Assembly: GCA_030626025.1 (NCBI GenBank)
Contig: DAOUPT010000030.1
Coordinates: forward strand, 1-38,988
From: Anderseniella sp.
GTDB lineage: Bacteria > Pseudomonadota > Alphaproteobacteria > Rhizobiales > Aestuariivirgaceae
Direction: 5' to 3'
DNA: 38,988 nucleotides
In this document: piece by piece, positions 12,447 to 21,888 of the stretch
Numbering within the stretch: position 1 is the stretch's first letter
How the letters are laid out: the number at the start of each line of letters is the position of its first letter
Made by a program: the position numbers and the translations under genes
Notes under the pieces: generated by a model
What the model saw: only the letters and a program-made list of their open reading frames with translations
Told to the model about the DNA's origin: nothing
Database searches by the model: none

Positions 12447-13532
12447 CTAACTCCCTTGTTCGGGTTTCTTTGACCCTCGAATGGCTGCCCTCAAACGGTT
12501 CCCGGTGGTCGGTTTTTGAATATTGGCGGTCAGCAGGTTTTTAATTTCATTCTGCTGTTCTGTTTGCGATTGAGCCCATTGCCGGACAATTTTTTGTTCT
12601 TCGCGCATTTGTTGTACCAGCCCATGCACAGCATCGGCTAATTTGTCGATTGAACCAGTGTCGGCCGGAGCACCGCCATTGGTGGTGCCAGCTGGTTCTG
12701 ATAGCGCCAACTCCAGCGTGGCGTTCATTCTCTCGATGCCGTCTTGTATTCCTGACATGTCCATATGCAAATATTGCGGCATGGTGGCTTGTCCTGCTTC
12801 ACCCATTTCAATGTCGGTAAGCGATGCCAGCCAGTCTTCCAGCGAATTGTAAAACCGGTTCTGAGCTTGACTGGCCTGTAAATCCAAAAATCCTAAAATG
12901 AGGGAGCCCGAAAGACCAAACAATGAGGATGAAAAAGAGGTGCCCATGCCAGCCAGCGGTGCTTCAAGCCCGCTTTTCAAATCATCAAAGATCGTTGAGG
13001 AATCAGCGCTTCCCACATCGAGCGATTTGATCACATCGCCAACCGATGCAACGGTTTGGAGCAGACCCCAAAAGGTTCCGAGCAAACCCAGAAAAACCAG
13101 AAGGCCGATCATATAGCGCGAGATATCGCGGGCTTCATCCAGCCGCGATGCAAGAGAATCCAGTAATGAGCGAAGGGTGGTTGGTGATAAAACTGTGGCA
13201 CCCTGGCGATTGGCCAGTAATGCTTCCATTGGTGCCAGCAGGTTTGGCGAGTAGGGAATTTCTAGGCCGGGATCAGTAACCCGAAAATGATTGACCCAGT
13301 TGACCTCTCTAATCAATCGCCAGACCATGCGAAAGGCGTAACCAAGACCGAGCAACAAGACAATCACGATCATACCGTTCAACCCAGGGTTTGACATAAA
13401 TGCCTTTTTAAACTGGGGAAACAGAACTGTTGCCAGAATACCAATCAGCAAGGTGAAAACTACCATTTTGACCAGATATACTCGCGGCTGGTCTAAAACG
13501 TTACCTTCATCAAAATCATCATCAAGGGACAT
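12447..13532 (-). CDS. MotA/TolQ/ExbB-like proton channel protein
   Basis: The 361-aa product has membrane helices at about residues 20-40 and 50-70, and a second pair (MIGLLVFLGLLGTFWGLLQT and SSSLFGLSGSLILGFLDLQA) that matches the MotA/TolQ/ExbB proton-channel core, with the GTFWGLLQTV glycine-rich stretch typical of the family. The C-terminal part is a cytoplasmic helical tail. The start at 13532 has GGAGAAGG at good spacing; a GTG 18 bp further up is less likely. Together with the OmpA-like partner it resembles the stator pair of MotAB, TolQR and also ZorAB, but no other Zorya genes are present. The energised process is unknown. Confidence 0.9.
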   Translation of the reverse strand: MSLDDDFDEGNVLDQPRVYLVKMVVFTLLIGILATVLFPQFKKAFMSNPGLNGMIVIVLLLGLGYAFRMVWRLIREVNWVNHFRVTDPGLEIPYSPNLLAPMEALLANRQGATVLSPTTLRSLLDSLASRLDEARDISRYMIGLLVFLGLLGTFWGLLQTVASVGDVIKSLDVGSADSSTIFDDLKSGLEAPLAGMGTSFSSSLFGLSGSLILGFLDLQASQAQNRFYNSLEDWLASLTDIEMGEAGQATMPQYLHMDMSGIQDGIERMNATLELALSEPAGTTNGGAPADTGSIDKLADAVHGLVQQMREEQKIVRQWAQSQTEQQNEIKNLLTANIQKPTTGNRLRAAIRGSKKPEQGS

Positions 13533-13680
13533 GCTAGGCGCCTTCTCCACCGGTTTTATTGAGAATCACACTAAACATTGTCTTTTCAACAAACAAGACA
13601 ACTTGTCCGTTTCATTGCGACCTTGACCATGTTACTGGCTTTGGCATCCTGATTTATATGCAAAATTGAAAGGCATTTCC

Positions 13681-15264
13681 ATGAGCTCCCCTATTCGCCG
13701 CGCATTGTTATCTGTTTCAGACAAACAAGGTTTGATTGAATTTGCCAAAGAGCTTGCCGGTTCCGGTGTCGAACTACTGTCGACTGGTGGGTCGGCTAAA
13801 ACGCTGCGCGATGCGGGTCTTGATGTTACCGATGTTTCACAAGTTACCGGATTTCCGGAAATTATGGATGGCCGCGTTAAAACACTGCACCCCAATGTTC
13901 ATGGCGGACTATTGGCGGTGCGCGGTAATGATGAGCATGAAGCGGCCATGACAGAACATGGCATCGGAGCAATTGATCTGCTGGTGTGTAACTTATATCC
14001 GTTTGAGGCGACATTATCTGGTGGCGGGTCGTACAATGACTGTGTCGAGAATATTGATATTGGTGGCCCGGCAATGACCCGAGCTGCTGCGAAAAATCAT
14101 CGGTTTGTTACGGTCGTAGTAGATGCGGCTGATTATGATGATGTTATTGCCGAAATGAAAGCCAATGACGGCGCGACCAGTGAGCCTTTTCGGCGTAAAC
14201 TTGCGGCCAAAGCCTACGCCCGAACTGCAGCTTATGATGCAGCGGTCGGCAATTGGTTGCTGAGCGAGGCAGGTGAGACAGCCAGCGGCTATCGTGCTTT
14301 TGGCGGCACCTTGATCCAGTCCCTGCGTTATGGCGAAAACCCGCATCAATGGGCAGCGTTTTACCGGGCTGGCAAACCACGCCCCGGTGTGGCCAGCGCC
14401 CGTCAATTGCAGGGCAAAGAGCTGTCTTACAACAACATCAATGACACCGATGCAGCTTATGAATGCGTGGCTGAGTTCAATCCGGCAGAAACCGCTGCCT
14501 GTGTGATTGTCAAACACGCAAACCCTTGCGGAGCGGCAATGGCTGACTCACTTAGGGAGGCATATCAACGAGCACTTGCCTGTGACCCGGTGAGCGCCTT
14601 TGGCGGTATCATTGCAGTTAACAGACCGCTTGATGAAGCAGCAGCAAAAGAAATGGTCAAAATTTTTACCGAGGTGATTATAGCACCTGGAGCTGATGAA
14701 GGAGCTATTGCAGTTATTGCCGAGAAAAAGAATTTACGGCTGTTGCTGACCGATGATTTGCCCGATGTGCGCGAACCGGGTGTGACGGCAAAAACTGTCG
14801 CCGGTGGCATGCTGGTTCAATCGCGCGACAACGGTAATGTTGATGATATCGAATTGAAAGTTGTGACCCAAAAGGCACCGAGCGAAGCTGAGCTGGCCGA
14901 TTTGAAATTTGCTTTCAAGATTGCCAAGCATGTCAAATCAAATACTATTCTTTATGTAAAAAATGGTGCAACGGTTGGCGTTGGTGCTGGTCAAATGTCG
15001 CGTGTTGATTCAGCCAGAATCGCCGCCAGAAAATCTGAAGACGCTGCAAAAGAACTGGGTCTGGAAACGCCTCTGGCCAAAGGCTCGGTAGTTGCCTCAG
15101 ACGCTTTCTTCCCGTTTCCTGACGGTTTGCTGCAAGCTGCAGAAGCTGGCGCCACAGCGGTCATCCAGCCGGGTGGGTCAATGCGTGATGACGAAGTTAT
15201 CAAAGCGGCTGATGAAGCGGGACTGGCAATGGTGTTTACGGGAATGCGGCATTTCCGGCATTAG
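13681..15264 (+). CDS. purH: Bifunctional AICAR transformylase/IMP cyclohydrolase
   Basis: PurH (527 aa) performs the last two steps of purine synthesis, formylating AICAR with 10-formyl-THF and cyclising to IMP. The N-terminal cyclohydrolase domain shows [11 protein letters not shown], the [13 protein letters not shown] loop and [15 protein letters not shown]; the transformylase half shows [23 protein letters not shown] and [14 protein letters not shown]. The ATG at 13681 follows AAAGG at good spacing; an in-frame TTG at 13666 is unlikely. It is divergent from the MotA/TolQ-like gene. Confidence 0.99.
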   Translation: MSSPIRRALLSVSDKQGLIEFAKELAGSGVELLSTGGSAKTLRDAGLDVTDVSQVTGFPEIMDGRVKTLHPNVHGGLLAVRGNDEHEAAMTEHGIGAIDLLVCNLYPFEATLSGGGSYNDCVENIDIGGPAMTRAAAKNHRFVTVVVDAADYDDVIAEMKANDGATSEPFRRKLAAKAYARTAAYDAAVGNWLLSEAGETASGYRAFGGTLIQSLRYGENPHQWAAFYRAGKPRPGVASARQLQGKELSYNNINDTDAAYECVAEFNPAETAACVIVKHANPCGAAMADSLREAYQRALACDPVSAFGGIIAVNRPLDEAAAKEMVKIFTEVIIAPGADEGAIAVIAEKKNLRLLLTDDLPDVREPGVTAKTVAGGMLVQSRDNGNVDDIELKVVTQKAPSEAELADLKFAFKIAKHVKSNTILYVKNGATVGVGAGQMSRVDSARIAARKSEDAAKELGLETPLAKGSVVASDAFFPFPDGLLQAAEAGATAVIQPGGSMRDDEVIKAADEAGLAMVFTGMRHFRH

Positions 15265-15291
15265 GGGGTGTCTCTGGCGACAAATTGGCTA

Positions 15292-15319
15292 TTGATTGCC
15301 AGGATTAGATTGTTATATT
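15292..15319 (+). promoter_or_regulatory. Candidate sigma-70 promoter for the DsrC-like gene
   Basis: TTGATT and TATATT are separated by 16 bp and end about 50 bp before the DsrC-like start. One or two mismatches from consensus in each hexamer; position is plausible, but nothing else supports it. Confidence 0.35.
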
Positions 15320-15369
15320 AGAATGTGTTAATGTAATTATTGTGTTCTGCTACCTATCTGGAGGGACAA

Positions 15370-15705
15370 ATGGCATACGATTTTAATGGGACTGAAATTG
15401 AAACCACGGCAAATGGGTTTCTTGTTAATACGCAGGATTGGTCAAAAGAGTTGGCCCAGCATATGGCAACGGCTGACGGTATTGAGCTGAGCGATCGTCA
15501 TTGGGATCTGATTGATTTTCTGCGGGAAGCCTTTGTCGGTGATGGTACCCAGCCCAACACCCGTAACATCGTTAAGGCGATGAGTAAGGCCTGGGGCGAA
15601 AAGCTTTCTCAGAAAGATGTTTATGCGCTGTTTAACGGTGATCCATCGAAAATTGCTGGTAAATATGCCGGTGCTGCTGAAAGCAGACGCAAGGGTGGCT
15701 ATTAA
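15370..15705 (+). CDS. DsrC/TusE-fold protein lacking cysteine
   Basis: The 111-aa product fits the DsrC/TusE/RspA family: central TADGIELSDRHWDLIDFLRE with the family's helix, a turn, and the C-terminal DGTQPNTRNIVKAMSK segment. Family members that carry persulfide use one or two conserved Cys in the C-terminal arm. This protein has no Cys at all and ends with a basic ESRRKGGY tail, so it cannot carry sulfur in that way. It may be a regulator or binding partner like other Cys-less family members. The ATG at 15370 has a strong GGAGGGA site. It stands alone, with no tus or dsr genes nearby, and is closed by a strong terminator. Confidence 0.85.
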   Translation: MAYDFNGTEIETTANGFLVNTQDWSKELAQHMATADGIELSDRHWDLIDFLREAFVGDGTQPNTRNIVKAMSKAWGEKLSQKDVYALFNGDPSKIAGKYAGAAESRRKGGY

Positions 15706-15734
15706 GCGACCAGTTCGAGAAAATTTAATAGAAA

Positions 15735-15770
15735 ACGGCGCTGAATAATTTCAGCGCCGTCTTATTTTTT
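15735..15770 (+). terminator. Rho-independent terminator
   Basis: An 11-bp perfect stem (ACGGCGCTGAA pairing with TTCAGCGCCGT, loop TAAT) is followed by CTTATTTTTT. It ends the DsrC-like gene. The minus-strand side has a short T-run too, so it may also serve the convergent L,D-transpeptidase gene. Confidence 0.92.
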
Positions 15771-15787
15771 GGAATTTTTGCTGATTG

Positions 15788-16390
15788 TTACAGCACAATA
15801 ACCTTTGTTCCCATACGGGTTTTGTTGAACAGGTCGATGACCTCCTCGTTTAACATACGGATGCAACCGCTGGATTGGGCTTTGCCGATTGAAGACGGGT
15901 TATTGGTACCGTGGATGCGATACAGTGTGTCGCGTTTACCCTGAAAAAGATAAAGCGCGCGTGCCCCAAGTGGATTATTCGGGCCACCTTCCATGACTGC
16001 GGGAAGTTGGCGACCGTATTTGGCCAACTCGCGGGCAATCATTTCTGCCGGTGGACGCCATGCCGGCCATTCGGCCTTGCGGCGGATTTTGGCGACGCCT
16101 GACCACTCAAAACCGGCACGGCCAACACCAACGCCATATTTCATTGCCTTGCCATCGGGCAGCACCCGATAAAGGCGGCGTTCTGATGTGTTGATAATGA
16201 TTGTACCAACTTTTTCACGGGTCTTATAACGGACAATTTTTTTGCCACGATAATTAGAGGCTCGCGAAGAACTGGTAAGTCCACTGGTAAAGTTGAACTT
16301 TGTTTTTGCCAAAGCTGGTTGGGTCATTGCCAACCCGGCAGTGCCAGCCAAAAGGAAGCGGCGGCGGTTTAGTTTAGAGTTTTTCATCAT
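15788..16390 (-). CDS. L,D-transpeptidase (YkuD), exported
   Basis: This 200-aa protein is a YkuD-type L,D-transpeptidase, an enzyme family that crosslinks peptidoglycan or attaches proteins to it in the periplasm. The catalytic motif is visible at the C-terminal end: the HGTN His followed by SSGCIRM with the nucleophilic Cys. The N-terminus carries a twin-arginine signal (NRRRFLLAG, then AMTQPALA). Two adjacent ATGs at the start share a GGAGAT ribosome-binding site. No lipoprotein substrate is encoded beside it. Confidence 0.95.
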   Translation of the reverse strand: MMKNSKLNRRRFLLAGTAGLAMTQPALAKTKFNFTSGLTSSSRASNYRGKKIVRYKTREKVGTIIINTSERRLYRVLPDGKAMKYGVGVGRAGFEWSGVAKIRRKAEWPAWRPPAEMIARELAKYGRQLPAVMEGGPNNPLGARALYLFQGKRDTLYRIHGTNNPSSIGKAQSSGCIRMLNEEVIDLFNKTRMGTKVIVL

Positions 16391-16483
16391 GTATCTCCAT
16401 GATTTACATTTAAGCTTGGCAGATGTCCTACAAGCTTATGGTTAATTTCTGGTTTTTATTTCTCAATGAGGCCGTCGCTGGTA

Positions 16484-16825
16484 TCATTTTAACTGGCGGC
16501 ACAACACATGGAGATCAACCGGGTAGGAGCATGCTGGCTTTGAAGTTTTGAATGTTGCGGCAAATTTTCCAGCTGTGTAATGAAACGGCTGGCCTGACTC
16601 TAAAATGAGGACGGTATTAAGATCCTGTACAATTGCAGCGCGGTCAACATCGTTTTGGCGGGAAACAATTGCTTTTATACATGCTCCCTTGCAGACATCG
16701 GCGTCATCATCAACAACGACAATGCTTGTTGTAGCCGTACGTTCAATCTGCGTTTTGGCAAGGCATGGTACGGCAATCGATGTGATTGCCAGAAGCATTG
16801 CCAGAATTTGAGCCGCAAAGCGCAT
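16484..16825 (-). CDS. Small secreted protein, unknown function
   Basis: The product (113 aa) has a Sec signal (MRFAAQILAMLLAITSIAV, cleaved near CLA) and a short mature domain with an early DVCKGACIKAI loop and two late Cys (ACSY, VLC), possibly two disulfides. I do not recognise a family. Two more upstream Met codons at 16855 and 16840 are in frame, but they lie inside the hairpin of a terminator for acs, so 16825 is preferred even though its ribosome-binding site is weak. It lies downstream of acs and upstream of the L,D-transpeptidase on the same strand. Confidence 0.6.
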   Translation of the reverse strand: MRFAAQILAMLLAITSIAVPCLAKTQIERTATTSIVVVDDDADVCKGACIKAIVSRQNDVDRAAIVQDLNTVLILESGQPFHYTAGKFAATFKTSKPACSYPVDLHVLCRQLK

Positions 16826-16828
16826 GAA

Positions 16829-16873
16829 AAACCCGATCATAAAAATTTTCGGCATTATGCCATGATCGGGTTT
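16829..16873 (-). terminator. Terminator of acs
   Basis: On the minus strand AAACCCGATCAT pairs with ATGATCGGGTTT over 12 bp around a 21-nt loop that contains a small GGCA/TGCC hairpin, followed by TTTTT counting from the stem. It lies 41 bp after the acs stop and overlaps the most upstream start codons of the next small gene. Confidence 0.75.
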
Positions 16874-16913
16874 AATTCAAAATACAGTTTTGATCACGAG
16901 AGCGTGAGCAAAA

Positions 16914-18866
16914 TTACTTATTCTGCCGGTTTTTGATCAGATCATCAACCACGGCAGGATCTGCCAGTGTGGAAGTATCACCGAGGTTGGAATAGTCATT
17001 CTCGGCAATTTTTCGCAGGATACGGCGCATGATTTTGCCGGAACGGGTTTTTGGCAGGCCGGGGGCAAATTGCAGCATATCGGGTGAGGCAATCGGACCG
17101 ATTTCCGTTCGGACCCAGGTGCGCAGCTCTTTTCTGAGGTCATCAGAGGGCTCTTCACCGGCCATCAGGGTAACATAACAATAAATGCCCTGACCCTTGA
17201 TGTCATGGGGGTAGCCAACCACGGCTGCTTCGGATACTTTGGGATGCGCGACCAATGATGATTCAACTTCGGCGGTTCCCATCCGGTGGCCTGAGACATT
17301 GATAACGTCATCAACCCGACCAGTAATCCAGTAATAACCGTCCTTGTCACGACGACAGCCATCGCCGGTAAAGTAAGAGCCTTTGTAAGTTGAAAAGTAA
17401 GTTTCGACAAAGCGGTCATGGTTGCCATAGAGCGAACGCATTTGCCCCGGCCAGGAATCCTTGAGGATCAAATTGCCCTCGGCTACACCTTCAAGCTCAA
17501 CCCCTTCACTGTCAACCAGTGCCGGATTAACACCAAAGAAGGGTTTGGTTGCCGAACCGGGTTTTTGATCGATAGCACCAGGCAGCGGTGTGATCATGAT
17601 ACCGCCGGTTTCAGTTTGCCACCAGGTATCGACAATCGGACATTTCTTTTTGCCGATAACGTTATAATACCATTCCCAGGCTTCGGGGTTGATCGGTTCG
17701 CCAACCGAGCCGAGCAGGCGCAGGCTTTTGAGTGAACAACGGTTTACAAAGTCATCACCAGCACCCATCAGAGCGCGAAGAGCGGTGGGGGCGGTGTAGA
17801 AAATATTGACATTGTGCTTGTCGCAAACCTGCCAGAAGCGAGAAGCATCGGGGAAAGTCGGGATGCCTTCAAACATCAGGGTTTGGGCGCCATTGGCCAG
17901 TGGGCCATAAACGATATAAGAGTGTCCGGTTACCCAGCCAACATCGGCTGTACACCAGTAGACATCGCCATCGTGATAATCAAAAACATATTGGTGAGTC
18001 ATGGCGGCATAAACCAGGTAACCACCGGTGGTGTGTAAAACACCTTTGGGTGTGCCGGTTGAACCTGATGTATAAAGAATAAATAGCGGGTCTTCGGCTT
18101 TCATGCGAGCCGGTTTGCATTCCGGTTTTGCGTTCGCCATGGCGTCATGATACCAGATGTCGCGACTATCATCCCAAGCGATGGCACCGCCGGTGCGCCG
18201 GATCACCAGCACTGTTTCAACCTTGGTGCCTTTTTTGGCAGCAATTTTGATCGCTGCATCGGCGTTGGCTTTCAATGGTATTGGCCGACCACCACGAAGG
18301 CCTTCATCGGCAGTGATGATAAAGGTTGAATCGCAATCATCAATCCGTCCGGCCAGCGCATCGGGTGAGAAACCGCCAAAGACGATAGAGTGAACTGCAC
18401 CGATACGGGCGCAAGCCAGCATCGCGTAGGCTGCTTCGGGGATCATCGGCATATAAATTGTTACGCGGTCACCCTTTTTAACGCCGTTCTTTTTAAGAAC
18501 ATTGGAAAGGCGGCAGACATGTTCGTATAATTCATTGTAGGTGATTTTTTTGTCATAGTAAGGATCATCGCCTTCCCAGATAATCGCGGTTTGATTGCCG
18601 CGCTTTTTCAGGTGCCGGTCAATGCAATTATAGGAAACGTTGGTGATGCCATCCTCATACCACTTGATTGAAATCTTGGGATAGTCATAACTGACATTGC
18701 TGACCTTGGTATAAGGCTTGAACCAGTCAATCCGCTTGCCTTCCTTGCCCCAAAATTTATCCGGGTTTTTGATCGATTGCTTATACATTTTTTCATAAGT
18801 GGCTTGATCAATATGAGCTTTTTTCTTCCAGGCGGCAGAGACTTTATGGATTTTTGCAGCGGACAT
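16914..18866 (-). CDS. acs: Acetyl-CoA synthetase
   Basis: The 650-aa enzyme activates acetate to acetyl-CoA via acetyl-AMP. The ANL-superfamily motifs are all visible: the P-loop [28 protein letters not shown], the [20 protein letters not shown] hinge region, and the C-terminal [10 protein letters not shown] whose Lys is the site of acetylation control in known AcsA. Length equals the family norm. A GGGAGTT site precedes the start. It is monocistronic or followed only by the small secreted protein, from which it is insulated by the terminator at 16829-16873. Confidence 0.99.
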   Translation of the reverse strand: MSAAKIHKVSAAWKKKAHIDQATYEKMYKQSIKNPDKFWGKEGKRIDWFKPYTKVSNVSYDYPKISIKWYEDGITNVSYNCIDRHLKKRGNQTAIIWEGDDPYYDKKITYNELYEHVCRLSNVLKKNGVKKGDRVTIYMPMIPEAAYAMLACARIGAVHSIVFGGFSPDALAGRIDDCDSTFIITADEGLRGGRPIPLKANADAAIKIAAKKGTKVETVLVIRRTGGAIAWDDSRDIWYHDAMANAKPECKPARMKAEDPLFILYTSGSTGTPKGVLHTTGGYLVYAAMTHQYVFDYHDGDVYWCTADVGWVTGHSYIVYGPLANGAQTLMFEGIPTFPDASRFWQVCDKHNVNIFYTAPTALRALMGAGDDFVNRCSLKSLRLLGSVGEPINPEAWEWYYNVIGKKKCPIVDTWWQTETGGIMITPLPGAIDQKPGSATKPFFGVNPALVDSEGVELEGVAEGNLILKDSWPGQMRSLYGNHDRFVETYFSTYKGSYFTGDGCRRDKDGYYWITGRVDDVINVSGHRMGTAEVESSLVAHPKVSEAAVVGYPHDIKGQGIYCYVTLMAGEEPSDDLRKELRTWVRTEIGPIASPDMLQFAPGLPKTRSGKIMRRILRKIAENDYSNLGDTSTLADPAVVDDLIKNRQNK

Positions 18867-18964
18867 GATTTTGAGAACTCCCTCAGAAATTTAATAGTTT
18901 CCCTTAAAGACCATTATGCTTGGGCAGATCTGGTTTTGCAATGCGCCTTCTGTCTACAACGGCC

Positions 18965-19378
18965 CTAAAGACCGCCCATTTTGCAGACCAGTGCCCATTC
19001 TTGTGCTGTAACGGGTTGAACTGACAGGCGCATGGATTTGACCAGTGACATTTCAGCAAGTTCTGGCGTGGCTTTTATCTGCTTGAGGGTGACGGGTACC
19101 GGCATGTCTTTAACCGCTTTAATGTTGACGCAATCCCAGCGCTCATCATCAGTGGTTGAGTCTGGATGAGACAGTGCACAAACTTCAGCAATGCCAACAA
19201 TCTCAAGCCCCTTGTTGGAATGGTAAAAAAATGCCCGATCGCCAATTGCCATTTGGCGCATGAAATTGCGGGCTTGGTAATTGCGGATACCATCCCATTC
19301 TTCACCGGCATCACCCTTGGCCTTTTGCTGATCCCATGACCATGCATTGGGTTCAGATTTAAACAGCCAGTATGCCAT
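18965..19378 (-). CDS. EVE domain protein
   Basis: The 137-aa product is a stand-alone EVE (PUA-like) domain, the fold of human thymocyte nuclear protein 1, which binds modified bases in nucleic acid. Diagnostic features are MAYWLFKSEPNAWSWDQ, the WDGIRNYQARNFMRQM segment, and FFYHSN. Bacterial members are often near heme or tsaD genes in alphaproteobacteria. Its start overlaps the stop of the YciI-like gene by one base (TAATG), indicating coupling. The ligand in bacteria is not established. Confidence 0.95.
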   Translation of the reverse strand: MAYWLFKSEPNAWSWDQQKAKGDAGEEWDGIRNYQARNFMRQMAIGDRAFFYHSNKGLEIVGIAEVCALSHPDSTTDDERWDCVNIKAVKDMPVPVTLKQIKATPELAEMSLVKSMRLSVQPVTAQEWALVCKMGGL

Positions 19379-19668
19379 TATGTTTCTTCCGGGTTGTTAA
19401 TCAGCCACTTCCACGCGGTGATTTCGACAGAGTCAAAAAGACCTGCTTCAGCATATGGGTCTTTTTCTGCAATGGCCTCAACTTCGCGGCGATTTTCAGC
19501 ATCAATAATGACCAAAGATCCGATAGGTGACCCGTTATCGTCGGTTAGCGGACCGGCAGCTTTTAGCTGGTTTCCCAAGCCCTCCAGAAAAGCCAAATGG
19601 TCAGGACGGCTGGCCATACGCACATCGAGTGCCCCGTCCTTGTCTTTACAAATTACAGCAAACAGCAT
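19378..19668 (-). CDS. YciI-like domain protein
   Basis: The 96-aa product is a YciI family protein (ferredoxin-like fold). The family's pattern is present: MLFAVICKDKDGALDVRM, the SRPDHLAFLEG His-containing helix, then GSLVIIDAENRREVEAIAEKDPY and the terminal Trp-rich segment. Some YciI homologs are hydrolases or dehydrochlorinases with a His-Asp pair, but function here is unknown. The ATG at 19668 has an AAGGAT site, while a longer frame to 19701 has none. It follows gpsA by about 40 bp and is fused in expression with EVE. Confidence 0.92.
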   Translation of the reverse strand: MLFAVICKDKDGALDVRMASRPDHLAFLEGLGNQLKAAGPLTDDNGSPIGSLVIIDAENRREVEAIAEKDPYAEAGLFDSVEITAWKWLINNPEET

Positions 19669-19708
19669 TTCATTTATCCTTTTTGTTTCGGGACTAAACA
19701 CTTAACCC

Positions 19709-20725
19709 CTATTCAATTTCAGCCCGCATCGGTCGTGCCAGCAATCGCGCCAGCTCGGTATCGGGGTCTGATTTCCCGTCAACGATGGCATGCACCGCTT
19801 CACAGATCGGCATCTCGATATTATTTTTGCGAGCAATTTCGACCACCACACCAGCGGTAAAAACGCCTTCTGATACAGCGTTACGGGAGCCGAGTATGTC
19901 CTGCAAGGTTTCGCCTTGTCCCAGCCTGAAGCCCAGTGAGTAATTGCGTGATTTTGGTGAGCTACAAGTTAAACTCAGATCGCCAAAACCGGAAAGGCCA
20001 ACGAGGGTTTCTGGTCGTGCGCCCAGCACCCGCCCGAGCCGGGTCAGTTCTGAAAAGGCTCTGGTGATCAATGCTGCCCGGCAGGATTCGCCAAGGTTTT
20101 TACCATCGGAAATGCCGCAGGCGATAGCCAGCACGTTTTTGACCGCGCCACCGATTTGAACGCCCAGAATATCGTCCGAGGCATAGATACGGAAATTTGC
20201 ATGGCCAATGGCTTCCGCCACCCTTTTTGCTTCATCAATAGTCGGGCCGGCCAGTGTTACAGCGGTTGGCAGGCCACGCACCACATCGGCGGCAAAGGAA
20301 GGTCCTGACAAGACAAATGCTTCAAGGTCAGGGGCAACTTGCGCCAGGACATCACTCATAAAAAGATTGCTGGATTGTTCAATGCCTTTGGAGCAGATGA
20401 GAGCGGGAATGCCTTTGCGCAGAACTTTTGCAAATTGCTCCATCACGGTCCGCTGGGCTTGTGCCGGTGAGACCATCAGCACCGCATCGCACGGTGCGAA
20501 AGCCTCGATATCGCTTACCACATTGATGTTCTCAGGCAATTTGACACCAGGCAGATATCTTTTGTTTTCCCGCAATCTGGCAATTTCGGCGGCGTGCTCA
20601 GGCGACCGGGCCCATAAAACAACATCGCGTCCACCGCTGGCAATGGTTGAGGCAAGGGCTGTTCCCCATGAACCGGCGCCGATAACGCCAACAAGCTTTA
20701 TTTCCTTGCTCATGCTTTCACTCAT
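19709..20725 (-). CDS. gpsA: Glycerol-3-phosphate dehydrogenase [NAD(P)+]
   Basis: GpsA (338 aa) reduces dihydroxyacetone phosphate to sn-glycerol-3-phosphate for phospholipid synthesis. The N-terminal Rossmann motif GVIGAGSWGTALA and the later segments PALICSKGIE, LSGPSFAADVVRGLPTAV, IGGAVKNVLAIACG and the GLSGFGDLSLTCSS signature are all intact. The start at 20725 overlaps the tsaD stop as ATGA and has a GGAG site. Genes tsaD, gpsA, YciI and EVE form one minus-strand operon. Confidence 0.98.
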   Translation of the reverse strand: MSESMSKEIKLVGVIGAGSWGTALASTIASGGRDVVLWARSPEHAAEIARLRENKRYLPGVKLPENINVVSDIEAFAPCDAVLMVSPAQAQRTVMEQFAKVLRKGIPALICSKGIEQSSNLFMSDVLAQVAPDLEAFVLSGPSFAADVVRGLPTAVTLAGPTIDEAKRVAEAIGHANFRIYASDDILGVQIGGAVKNVLAIACGISDGKNLGESCRAALITRAFSELTRLGRVLGARPETLVGLSGFGDLSLTCSSPKSRNYSLGFRLGQGETLQDILGSRNAVSEGVFTAGVVVEIARKNNIEMPICEAVHAIVDGKSDPDTELARLLARPMRAEIE

Positions 20726-21804
20726 GCCTTAACTCCGGCAAATGGAACCGGTGTTCCCTGTGGATCTAGTGGCCAACGAGCCCGTACGGACATATCCAGC
20801 TCGTCGACATCACCACGCTGCAACCTCAAAGCACCAACATAAGCGATCATTGCAGCATTGTCGGTGCATAAATTGACCGGTGGAACGATGAGGCGAAACC
20901 TGTGTTGCTGGCAGATATCCTGCAATCCCGCTCTCAAGTGCTGGTTTGCGGCAACACCACCGGCAACGACCAAAACAGGTTCCGATAAGTTACTGTGCTG
21001 CTGAGAAAACTGTATCATGGCGTTATTCAGTCGGTCGGTAACGCTGCCAACAACTGCGGCCTGAAACCCGGCGCAGATATCAGCAACATCCTTATCGTTG
21101 ACTTTTTCCAAGCCCTGGGCTTTCTGGCGAACGGCGGTTTTCAATCCTGAAAAGGAAAAATTGCAATTTGGTTTACCCTTGAGCGGCTTTGGGAATTTGA
21201 ACCGTGTCGCATCTCCTGATTGGGCTGCACGCTCAACCGCCGGGCCGCCGGGATATCCTAAATTCAGTAATTTTGCAGTTTTATCAAAGGCTTCTCCCAA
21301 GGCATCATCAATGGTGGTGCCATAGCGGATATACTCTCCAACAGCCTCAACGCTAACAATCTGGGTATGACCACCCGATACCAGCAACAACAGATAGGGC
21401 GGGGCAAGACCTTCAGTTAGTCCCGGTGTCAGGGCATGACCTTCAAGGTGATTTATGCCTAAAAAGCTCAAGTCGTGGGCCATGGCGATGGATTTGGCGG
21501 TCATCATGCCGACCAGTAAACCACCAACCAGTCCGGGGCCTGCTGTTGCTGCAACACCATCAAGTTGATCAAAAGTCAGACCGGCGTCCTGCATTGCCTG
21601 TTTGATCAGGGCATCCATGTGGGTGATATGAGCACGGGCGGCCAATTCAGGAACAACGCCGCCGAAAATGGCATGGTCGGCAGTTTGTGACAAAACGATG
21701 TTGGATAGTGTTTTGGGGGTGCCATCAGCGCTAAGTCGCACCACGGCAGCGGCTGTTTCATCGCATGATGATTCAATTCCCAATACTGTGAGGCATTTTG
21801 CCAT
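20722..21804 (-). CDS. tsaD: tRNA N6-adenosine threonylcarbamoyltransferase
   Basis: TsaD (360 aa) transfers threonylcarbamoyl to A37 of ANN-decoding tRNAs, with TsaB and TsaE. The N-terminal LGIESSCDETAAAVV, the metal ligands in NHLEGH (HxxxH), YLLLLVSGGHTQI and VVAGGVAANQHLR are visible. The start at 21804 is preferred to a GTG at 21831 because it brings the conserved LGIE motif to the usual distance. The gene is divergent from hemC across about 85 bp. Confidence 0.98.
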   Translation of the reverse strand: MAKCLTVLGIESSCDETAAAVVRLSADGTPKTLSNIVLSQTADHAIFGGVVPELAARAHITHMDALIKQAMQDAGLTFDQLDGVAATAGPGLVGGLLVGMMTAKSIAMAHDLSFLGINHLEGHALTPGLTEGLAPPYLLLLVSGGHTQIVSVEAVGEYIRYGTTIDDALGEAFDKTAKLLNLGYPGGPAVERAAQSGDATRFKFPKPLKGKPNCNFSFSGLKTAVRQKAQGLEKVNDKDVADICAGFQAAVVGSVTDRLNNAMIQFSQQHSNLSEPVLVVAGGVAANQHLRAGLQDICQQHRFRLIVPPVNLCTDNAAMIAYVGALRLQRGDVDELDMSVRARWPLDPQGTPVPFAGVKA

Positions 21805-21888
21805 GGCAATACTAACCTTAACGGATGACACACTAGGACTTAAACTATTATAGTGCGGTCAAATTACAACCGCTTTAGGACACAAAAA

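Noticed and set aside
11406-13532. Zorya anti-phage system
   Set aside because: A ZorA/ZorB-like pair is present, but no ZorC, ZorD or ZorE follows and the neighbours are housekeeping genes.
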